NCBI GenBank assembly: GCA_964036045.1
Contig: CAXIWF010000168.1
Location: 1-64,000, forward strand
Length of the DNA stretch: 64,000 nucleotides
Direction of reading: 5' to 3'
DNA from: Eutreptiella sp. 'Long Island Sound 2002'
Lineage: Eukaryota; Euglenozoa; Euglenophyceae; Eutreptiales; Eutreptiaceae
The position numbers were made by a program, and so were the translations under genes. The notes beneath the pieces are model-generated. The model had not been told where the DNA came from, did not search any database, and saw only the letters and a list, made by a program, of their open reading frames with translations. Every line of letters begins with the position of its first letter. Position 1 is the stretch's first letter. Below, in pieces: positions 51,649-62,055 of this stretch.

Positions 51649-54600
51649 TTTTACGAGAATTTTCCGAGAATTTTCCGAGAATTTTCCGAGAATTTTCCGA
51701 GAATTTTCCTAGAATTTTCTGAGAATTTTCCGAGAATTTTCGGAGAATTTTCCGAGATTTTTCCGAGAATTTTCCGATAATTTTCCGATAATTTTCCGAG
51801 AATTTTCCGAGAATTTTCCGAGAATTTTCCGAGAATTTTCCGAGAATTTTCCGAGAATTTTCCGAGAATTTTCCGAGAATTTTCCGAGAACTTTCCGAGA
51901 ATTTTCTGAGAATTTTCGGAGAATTTTCCGAGAATTTTCCGAGAATTTTCGGAGAATTTTTCGAGAATTTTCCGAGAATTTTCCGTCAATTTTCCGAGAA
52001 TTTTCCGAGAATTTTCCGAGAATTTTCCGAGAATTTTCCGAGAATTTTCCGAGAATTTTCCGAGAATTTTCCGAGAATTTTCCGAGAATTTTCCGAGAAT
52101 TTTCCGAGAATTTTCCGAGAGTTTTTCGTCAATTTTCCGAGAATTTTCCGAGAATTTTCCGAGAATTTTCCGAGAATTTTCCGAGAATTTTCCGAGAATT
52201 TTCCGAGAATTTTCCGAGAATTTTCCGAGAATTTTCCATCAATTTTCCGAGAATTTTCCGAGAATTTTCCGATAATTTTCCGAGAATTTTCTGAGAATTT
52301 TCTGAGAATTTTCCGAGAATTTTCCGAGAATTTTCCGAGAATTTTCCGAGAATTTTCCGAGAATTTTCCGAGAATTTTCCGAGAATTTTCCGAGAATTTT
52401 CCGAGAACTTTCCGAGAATTTTCTGAGAATTTTCGGAGAATTTTCCGAGAATTTTCCGAGAATTTTCGGAGAATTTTTCGAGAATTTTCCGAGAATTTTC
52501 CGTCAATTTTCCGAGAATTTTCCGAGAATTTTCCGAGAATTTTCCGAGAATTTTCCGAGAATTTTCCGAGAATTTTCCGAGAATTTTCCGAGAATTTTCC
52601 GAGAATTTTCCGAGAATTTTCCGAGAATTTTCCGAGAATTTTCCGAGAATTTTCCAAGAGTTTTTCGTCAATTTTCCGAGAATTTTCCGAGAGGTTTCCG
52701 AGAATTTTCCGAGAATTTTCTGAGAATTTTCCGAGAATTTTCCGAGAATTTTCCGTCAATTTTCCTAGAATTTTCCGAGAATTTTCCGAGAATTTTCCGA
52801 GAATTTTCTGAGAATTTTCGGAGAATTTTCCGAGAATTTTCCGAGAATTTTCCGAGAATTTTCCGAGAATTTTCCGAGAATTTTCCGAGAATTTTCCAAG
52901 AATTTTCCGAGAATCTTCCGAGAATTTTCCGAGAATTTTCCGGGAATTTTCCGAGAATTTTCCGAGAATTTTCCGAGAATTTTCCGAGAATTTTCCGAGA
53001 ATTTTCTGTCAATTTTCCCAGAATTTTCCGAGAATTTTCCCAGAATTTTCCGAGAATTTTCCGAGAATTTTCCGAGAATTTTCCGAGAATTTTCCGAGAA
53101 TTTTCCTAGAATTTTCTGAGAATTTTCCGAGAATTTTCGGAGAATTTTCCGAGATTTTTCCGAGAATTTTCCGATAATTTTCCGATAATTTTCCGAGAAT
53201 TTTCCGAGAATTTTCCGAGAATTTTCCGAGAATTTTCCGAGAATTTTCCGAGAATTTTCCGAGAATTTTCCGAGAATTTTCCGAGAATTTTCCGAGAACT
53301 TTCCGAGAATTTTCTGAGAATTTTCGGAGAATTTTCCGAGAATTTTCCGAGAATTTTCGGAGAATTTTTCGAGAATTTTCCGAGAATTTTCCGTCAATTT
53401 TCCGAGAATTTTCCGAGAATTTTCCGAGAATTTTCCGAGAATTTTCCGAGAATTTTCCGAGAATTTTCCGAGAATTTTCCGAGAGTTTTTCGTCAATTTT
53501 CCGAGAATTTTCCGAGATTTTCCGAGAATTTTCCGAGAATTTTCCGAGAATTTTCCGAGAATTTTCCGAGAATTTTCCGAGAATTTTCCGAGAATTTTCC
53601 GAGAATTTTCCGTCAATTTTCCGAGAATTTTCCGAGAATTTTCCGAGAATTTTCCGAGAATTTTCTGAGAATTTTCCGAGAATTTTCCGAGAATTTTCCG
53701 AGAATTTTCCGAGAATTTTCCGAGAATTTTCCGTCAATTTTCCGAGAATTTTCCGAGAATTTTCCCAGAATTTTCCGAGAATTTTCCGAGAATTTTCCGA
53801 GAATTTTCCGAGAATTTTCCGAGAATTTTCCGAGAATTTTCCTAGAATTTTCTGAGAATTTTCCGAGAATTTTCGGAGAATTTTCCGAGATTTTTCCGAG
53901 AATTTTCCGATAATTTTCCGATAATTTTCCGAGAATTTTCCGAGAATTTTCCGAAAATCTTCCGAGAATTTTCCGAGAATTTTCCGAGAATTTTCCGAGA
54001 ATTTTCCGAGAATTTTCCGAGAATTTTCCGAGAACTTTCCGAGAATTTTCTGAGAATTTTCAGAGAATTTTCCGAGAATTTTCCGAGAATTTTCGGAGAA
54101 TTTTTCGAGAATTTTCCGAGAATTTTCCGTCAATTTTCCGAGAATTTTCCGAGAATTTTCCGAGAATTTTCCGAGAATTTTCCGAGAATTTTCCGAGAAT
54201 TTTCCGAGAATTTTCCGAGAATTTTCCGAGAATTTTCCGAGAATTTTCCGAGAATTTTCCGAGAATTTTCCAAGAGTTTTTCGTCAATTTTCCGAGAATT
54301 TTCCGAGAATTTTCCGAGAATTTTCCGAGAATTTCCCGAGAATTTTCCGAGAATTTTCCGAGAATTTTCCGAGAATTTTCCGAGAATTTTCCGTCAATTT
54401 TCCGAGAATTTTCCGAGAATTTTCCGAGAATTTTCCGAGAATTTTCTGAGAATTTTCTGAGAATTTTCCGAGAATTTTCCGAGAATTTTCCGAGAATTTT
54501 CCGAGAATTTTCCGTCAATTTTCCGAGAATTTTCCGAGAATTTTCCGAGAATTTTCCGAGAATTTTCCGAGAATTTTCCGAGAATTTTCCGAGAATTTTC

Positions 54601-57600
54601 CGAGAATTTTCCGAGAATTTTCCGAGAATTTTCCGAGAATTTTCCGAGAATTTTCCGAGAATTTTCCGGGAATTTTCCGGGAATTTTCCGAGAATTTTCC
54701 GAGAATTTTCCGAGAATTTTCCGAGAATTTTCCGAGAATTTTCCGAGAATTTTCCAAGAATTTTCCGAGAATTTTCCGAGAATTTTCCGAGAATTTTCCG
54801 AGAATTTTCCGAGAATTTTCCGAGAATTTTCCGAGAATTTTCGGAGAATTTTTCGAGAATTTTCCGAGAATTTTCCGTCAATTTTCCGAGAATTTTCCGA
54901 GAATTTTCCGAGAATTTTCCGAGAATTTTCCGAGAATTTTCCGAGAATTTTCTGAGAATTTTCCGAGAATTTTCCGAGAATTTTCCGAGATTTTTCCGAG
55001 AATTTTCCGAGAATTTTCCGAGAATTTTCCGAGAATTTTCCGAGAATTTTCTGAGAATTTTCCGAGAATTTTCCATCAATTTTCCGAGAATTTTCCGAGA
55101 ATTTTCCGAAAATTTTCCGAGAATTTTCCGAGAATTTTCCGAGAGGTTTCCGAGAATTTTCCGAGAATTTTCTGAGAATTTTCCGAGAATTTTCCGAGAA
55201 TTTTCCGTCAGTTTTCCTAGAATTTTCCGAGAATTTTCCGAGAATTTTCCGAGAATTTTCTGAGAATTTTCTGAGAATTTTCCGAGAATTTTCCGAGAAT
55301 TTTCCGAGAATTTTCCGAGAATTTTCCGAGAATTTTCCGAGAATTTTCCAAGAATTTTCCGAGAATTTTCCGAGAATTTTCCGAGAATTTTCCGGGAATT
55401 TTCCGAGAATTTTCCGAGAATTTTCCGAGAATTTTCCGAGAATTTTCCGAGAATTTTCCGTCAATTTTCCCAGAATTTTCCGAGAATTTTCCCAGAATTT
55501 TCCGAGAATTTTCCGAGAATTTTCCGAGAATTTTCCGAGAATTTTCCGAGAATTTTCCGAGAATTTTCCGAGAATTTTCCGAGAATTTTCTGAGAATTTT
55601 CCGAGAATCTTCGGAGAATTTTCCGAGATTTTTCCGAGAATTTTCCGAGAATTTTCCGAGAATTTTCCGAGAATTTTCCGAGAATTTTCCGAGAATTTTC
55701 CGAGAATTTTCCGAGAATTTTCCGAGAATTTTCCGAGAATTTTCTGAGAATTTTCTGAGAATTTTCCGAGAATTTTCCGAGAATTTTCCGAGAATTTTCC
55801 GAGAATTTTCCGAGAATTTTCCAAGAATTTTCCGAGAATTTTCCGAGAATTTTCCGAGAATTTTCCGGGAATTTTCCGAGAATTTTCCGAGAATTTTCCG
55901 AGAATTTTCCGAGAATTTTCCGAGAATTTTCCGTCAATTTTCCGAGAATTTTCCGAGAATTTTCCCAGAATTTTCCGAGAATTTTCCGAGAATTTTCCGA
56001 GAATTTTCCGAGAATTTTCCGAGAATTTTCCGAGAATTTTCCTAGAATTTTCTGAGAATTTTCCGAGAATTTTCCGAGATTTTTCCGAGATTTTTCCGAG
56101 AATTTTCCGATAATTTTCCGATAATTTTCCGAGAATTTTCCGAGAATTTTCCGAAAATCTTCCGAGAATTTTCCGAGAATTTTCCGAGAATTTTCCGAGA
56201 ATTTTCCGAGAATTTTCCGAGAATTTTCCGAGAACTTTCCGAGAATTTTCTGAGAATTTTCAGAGAATTTTCCGAGAATTTTCCGAGAATTTTCGGAGAA
56301 TTTTTCGAGAATTTTCCGAGAATTTTCCGTCAATTTTCCGAGAATTTTCCGAGAATTTTCCGAGAATTTTCCGAGAATTTTCCGAGAATTTTCCGAGAAT
56401 TTTCCGAGAATTTTCCGAGAATTTTCCGAGAATTTTCCGAGAATTTTCCGAGAATTTTCCAAGAGTTTTTCGTCAATTTTCCGAGAATTTTCCGAGAATT
56501 TTCCGAGAATTTTCCGAGAATTTCCCGAGAATTTTCCGAGAATTTTCCGAGAATTTTCCGAGAATTTTCCGAGAATTTTCCGTCAATTTTCCGAGAATTT
56601 TCCGAGAATTTTCCGAGAATTTTCCGAGAATTTTCTGAGAATTTTCTGAGAATTTTCCGAGAATTTTCCGAGAATTTTCCGAGAATTTTCCGAGAATTTT
56701 CCGTCAATTTTCCGAGAATTTTCCGAGAATTTTCCGAGAATTTTCCGAGAATTTTCCGAGAATTTTCCGAGAATTTTCCGAGAATTTTCCGAGAATTTTC
56801 CGAGAATTTTCCGAGAATTTTCCGAGAATTTTCCGAGAATTTTCCGAGAATTTTCCGGGAATTTTCCGAGAATTTTCCGAGAATTTTCCGAGAATTTTCC
56901 GAGAATTTTCCGAGAATTTTCCGAGAATTTTCCAAGAATTTTCCGAGAATTTTCCGAGAATTTTCCGAGAATTTTCCGAGAATTTTCCGAGAATTTTCCG
57001 AGAATTTTCCGAGAATTTTCGGAGAATTTTTCGAGAATTTTCCGAGAATTTTCCGTCAATTTTCCGAGAATTTTCCGAGAATTTTCCGAGAATTTTCCGA
57101 GAATTTTCCGAGAATTTTCCGAGAATTTTCTGAGAATTTTCCGAGAATTTTCCGAGATTTTTCCGAGAATTTTCCGAGAATTTTCCGAGAATTTTCCGAG
57201 AATTTTCCGAGAATTTTCTGAGAATTTTCCGAGAATTTTCCATCAATTTTCCGAGAATTTTCCGAGAATTTACCGAAAATTTTCCGAGAATTTTCCGAGA
57301 ATTTTCCGAGAGGTTTCCGAGAATTTTCCGAGAATTTTCTGAGAATTTTCCGAGAATTTTCCGAGAATTTTCCGTCAGTTTTCCTAGAATTTTCCGAGAA
57401 TTTTCCGAGAATTTTCCGAGAATTTTCTGAGAATTTTCTGAGAATTTTCCGAGAATTTTCCGAGCATTTTCCGAGAATTTTCCGAGAATTTTCCGAGAAT
57501 TTTCCGAGAATTTTCCAAGAATTTTCCGAGAATTTTCCGAGAATTTTCCGAGAATTTTCCGGGAATTTTCCGAGAATTTTCCGAGAATTTTCCGAGAATT

Positions 57601-60600
57601 TTCCGAGAATTTTCCGAGAATTTTCCGTCAATTTTCCCAGAATTTTCCGAGAATTTTCCCAGAATTTTCCGAGAATTTTCCGAGAATTTTCCGAGAATTT
57701 TCCGAGAATTTTCCGAGAATTTTCCGAGAATTTTCCGAGAATTTTCCGAGAATTTTCTGAGAATTTTCCGAGAATCTTCGGAGAATTTTCCGAGATTTTT
57801 CCGAGAATTTTCCGAGAATTTTCCGATAATTTTCCGAGAATTTTCCGAGAATTTTCCGAGAATTTTCCGAGAATTTTCCGAGAATTTTCCGAGAATTTTC
57901 CGAGAATTTTCCGAGAATTTTCCGAGAACTTTCCGACAATTTTCTGAGAATTTTCGGAGAATTTTCCGAGAATTTTCCGAGAATTTTCGGAGAATTTTTC
58001 GAGAATTTTCCGAGAATTTTCCGTCAATTTTCCGAGAATTTTCCGAGAATTTTCCGAGAATTTTCCGAGAATTTTCCGAGAATTTTCCGAGAATTTTCCG
58101 AGAATTTTCCGAGAATTTTCCGAGAATTTTCCGAGAATTTTCCGAGAATTTTCCGAGAATTTTCCGAGAATTTTCCGAGAATTTTCCAAGAGTTTTTCGT
58201 CAATTTTCCGAGAATTTTCCGAGAGGTTTCCGAGAATTTTCCGAGAATTTTCTGAGAATTTTCCGAGAATTTTCCGAGAATTTTCCGTCAATTTTCCTAG
58301 AATTTTCCGAGAATTTTCCGAGAATTTTCCGAGAATTTTCTGAGAATTTTCTGAGAATTTTCCGAGAATTTTCCGAGAATTTTCCGAGAATTTTCCGAGA
58401 ATTTTCCGAGAATTTTCCGAGAATTTTCTGAGAATTTTCCGAGAATTTTCCGAGAATTTTCCGAGAATTTTCCGGGAATTTTCCGAGAATTTTCCGAGAA
58501 TTTTCCGAGAATTTTCCGAGAATTTTCCGAGAATTTTCCGTCAATTTTCCCAGAATTTTCCGAGAATTTTCCCAGAATTTTACGAGAATTTTCCGAGAAT
58601 TTTCCGAGAATTTTCCGAGAATTTTCCGAGAATTTTCCTAGAATTTTCTGAGAATTTTCCGAGAATTTTCGGAGAATTTTCCGAGATTTTTCCGAGAATT
58701 TTCCGATAATTTTCCGATAATTTTCCGAGAATTTTCCGAGAATTTTTCGAGAATTTTCCGAGAATTTTCCGAGAATTTTCCGAGAATTTTCCGAGAATTT
58801 TCCGAGAATTTTCCGAGAACTTTCCGAGAATTTTCTGAGAATTTTCGGAGAATTTTCCGAGAATTTTCCGAGAATTTTCGGAGAATTTTTCGAGAATTTT
58901 CCGAGAATTTTCCGTCAATTTTCCGAGAATTTTCCGAGAATTTTCCGAGAATTTTCCGAGAATTTTCCGAGAATTTTCCGAGAATTTTCCGAGAATTTTC
59001 CGAGAATTTTCCGAGAATTTTCCGAGAATTTTCCGAGAATTTTCCGAGAGTTTTTCGTCAATTTTCCGAGAATTTTCCGAGAATTTTCCGAGAATTTTCC
59101 GAGAATTTTCCGAGAATTTTCCGAGAATTTTCCGAGAATTTTCCGAGAATTTTCCGAGAATTTTCCATCAATTTTCCGAGAATTTTCCGAGAATTTTCCG
59201 ATAATTTTCCGAGAATTTTCTGAGAATTTTCTGAGAATTTTCCGAGAATTTTCCGAGAATTTTCCGAGAATTTTCCGAGAATTTTCCGAGAATTTTCCGA
59301 GAATTTTCCGAGAATTTTCCGAGAATTTTCCGAGAACTTTCCGAGAATTTTCTGAGAATTTTCGGAGAATTTTCCGAGAATTTTCCGAGAATTTTCGGAG
59401 AATTTTTCGAGAATTTTCCGAGAATTTTCCGTCAATTTTCCGAGAATTTTCCGAGAATTTTCCGAGAATTTTCCGAGAATTTTCCGAGAATTTTCCGAGA
59501 ATTTTCCGAGAATTTTCCGAGAATTTTCCGAGAATTTTCCGAGAATTTTCCGAGAATTTTCCGAGAATTTTCCGAGAATTTTCCAAGAGTTTTTCGTCAA
59601 TTTTCCGAGAATTTTCCGAGAGGTTTCCGAGAATTTTCCGAGAATTTTCTGAGAATTTTCCGAGAATTTTCCGAGAATTTTCCGTCAATTTTCCTAGAAT
59701 TTTCCGAGAATTTTCCGAGAATTTTCCGAGAATTTTCTGAGAATTTTCGGAGAATTTTCCGAGAATTTTCCGAGAATTTTCCGAGAATTTTCCGAGAATT
59801 TTCCGAGAATTTTCCGAGAATTTTCCAAGAATTTTCCGAGAATCTTCCGAGAATTTTCCGAGAATTTTCCGGGAATTTTCCGAGAATTTTCCGAGAATTT
59901 TCCGAGAATTTTCCGAGAATTTTCCGAGAATTTTCTGTCAATTTTCCCAGAATTTTCCGAGAATTTTCCCAGAATTTTCCGAGAATTTTCCGAGAATTTT
60001 CCGAGAATTTTCCGAGAATTTTCCGAGAATTTTCCTAGAATTTTCTGAGAATTTTCCGAGAATTTTCGGAGAATTTTCCGAGATTTTTCCGAGAATTTTC
60101 CGATAATTTTCCGATAATTTTCCGAGAATTTTCCGAGAATTTTCCGAGAATTTTCCGAGAATTTTCCGAGAATTTTCCGAGAATTTTCCGAGAATTTTCC
60201 GAGAATTTTCCGAGAATTTTCCGAGAACTTTCCGAGAATTTTCTGAGAATTTTCGGAGAATTTTCCGAGAATTTTCCGAGAATTTTCGGAGAATTTTTCG
60301 AGAATTTTCCGAGAATTTTCCGTCAATTTTCCGAGAATTTTCCGAGAATTTTCCGAGAATTTTCCGAGAATTTTCCGAGAATTTTCCGAGAATTTTCCGA
60401 GAATTTTCCGAGAGTTTTTCGTCAATTTTCCGAGAATTTTCCGAGATTTTCCGAGAATTTTCCGAGAATTTTCCGAGAATTTTCCGAGAATTTTCCGAGA
60501 ATTTTCCGAGAATTTTCCGAGAATTTTCCGAGAATTTTCCGTCAATTTTCCGAGAATTTTCCGAGAATTTTCCGAGAATTTTCCGAGAATTTTCTGAGAA

Positions 60601-62055
60601 TTTTCTGAGAATTTTCCGAGAATTTTCCGAGAATTTTCCGAGAATTTTCCGAGAATTTTCCGTCAATTTTCCGAGAATTTTCCGAGAATTTTCCGAGAAT
60701 TTTCCGAGAATTTTCCGAGAATTTTCCGAGAATTTTCCGAGAATTTTCCGAGAATTTTCCGAGAATTTTCCGAGAATTTTCCGAGAATTTTCCGAGAATT
60801 TTCCGGGAATTTTCCAAGAATTTTCCGAGAATTTTCCGAGAATTTTCCGAGAATTTTCCGAGAATTTTCCGAGAATTTTCCAAGAATTTTCCGAGAATTT
60901 TCCGAGAATTTTCCGAGAATTTTCCGAGAATTTTCCGAGAATTTTCCGAGAATTTTCCGAGAAGTTTCCGAGAATTTTCCGAGAATTTTCCGTCAATTTT
61001 CCGAGAATTTTCCGAGAATTTTCCGAGAATTTTCCGAGAATTTTCCGAGAATTTTCCGAGAATTTTCCGAGAATTTTCCGAGAATTTTCCGAGAATTTTC
61101 CGAGAATTTTCCGAGAATTTTCCGAGAATTTTCCAAGAGTTTTTCGTCAATTTTCCGAGAATTTTCCGAGAATTTTCCGAGAATTTTCCGAGAATTTTCC
61201 GAGAATTTTCCGAGAATTTTCCGAGAATTTTCCGTCAATTTTCCGAGAATTTTCCGAGAATTTTCCGAGAATTTTCCGAGAATTTTCCGAGAATTTTCCG
61301 AGAATTTTCCGAGAATTTTCCGAGAATTTTCCGAGAATTTTCCGAGAATTTTCCGAGAATTTTCCGAGAGTTTTTCGTCAATTTTCCGAGAATTTTCCGA
61401 GAATTTTCCGAGAATTTTCCGAGAATTTTCCGAGAATTTTCCGAGAATTTTCCGAGAATTTTCCGAGAATTTTCCGAGAATTTTCCGAGAATTTTCCGTC
61501 AATTTTCCGAGAATTTTCCGAGAATTTTCCGAGAATTTTCCGAGAATTTTCTGAGAATTTTCTGAGAATTTTCCGAGAATTTTCCGAGAATTTTCCGAGA
61601 ATTTTCCGAGAAGTTTCCGAGAATTTTCCGTCAATTTTCCGAGAATTTTCCGAGAATTTTCCGAGAATTTTCCGAGAATTTTCCGAGAATTTTCCGAGAA
61701 TTTTCCGAGAATTTTCCGAGAATTTTCCGAGAATTTTCCGAGAATTTTCCGAGAATTTTCCGGGAATTTTCCGAGAATTTTCCGAGAATTTTCCGAGAAT
61801 TTTCCGAGAATTTTCCGAGAATTTTCCGAGAATTTTCCGAGAATTTTCCGAGAATTTTCCGAGAATTTTCCGAGAATTTTCCGAGAATTTTCCGAGAATT
61901 TTCCGAGAATTTTCCGAGAATTTTCCGAGAATTTTCCGAGAATTTTCCGAGAATTTTCCGTCAATTTTCCGAGAATTTTCCGAGAATTTTCCGAGAATTT
62001 TCCGAGAATTTTCCGAGAATTTTCCGAGAATTTTCCGAGAATTTTCCGAGAATTC
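50579..62055. other. Twin GAATTC (EcoRI) sites in an otherwise EcoRI-free array
   Basis: A T-to-C change turns GAATTT into GAATTC at 50,579-50,584 and at 62,050-62,055, exactly 11,471 bp apart, the shift between D units 1 and 3. The consensus monomer has AATT but no six-base palindromic EcoRI site, and I saw no other GAATTC. CAATTCTCC variants at about 6,142 and 17,512 carry the same T-to-C change in a CCGTC monomer and do not make the site. Confidence 0.8.
51649..58577. repeat. D mosaic unit 2 (6,929 bp)
   Basis: The first 2 kb matches units 1 and 3. From about 53.6 kb the unit switches to the 43.8-46.1 kb order and carries two successive versions of it, starting at 54,061 and 56,261. One 10-bp monomer lies at 53,512, consistent with a length of 630 monomers minus one base. 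The switch from one neighbour to another at a shared CCGTC-rich segment is what recombination between misaligned HORs would leave. Confidence 0.85.

Larger units (their letters stand above)
8547..60450. repeat. Sixteen 10-bp monomers, the only length variants found
   Basis: Start positions by type. CCGAGATTTT (one A lost): 8,547; 13,097; 19,905; 48,002; 53,512; 60,441. CCGATGTTTT: 8,876; 20,212; 31,164. CCGAGAATTT (one T lost): 9,051; 11,976; 20,387; 23,323; 26,380; 31,339; 34,198. Most are inherited copies at superrepeat spacing, so there may be only five or six independent events. The monomer preceding each of 9,051, 11,976, 20,387, 23,323, 31,339 and 34,198 ends in AATTAT rather than AATTTT. 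These sites shift the helical phase of the array by one base and act as landmarks. Confidence 0.88.

Noticed and set aside
55-61774. NF-kappaB-like sites GGGAATTTTC in CCGGG monomers
   Set aside because: They fit a loose insect kappaB consensus, but each is one substitution from the monomer, they are sparse, and they follow the HOR pattern. There is no reason to prefer function over chance.
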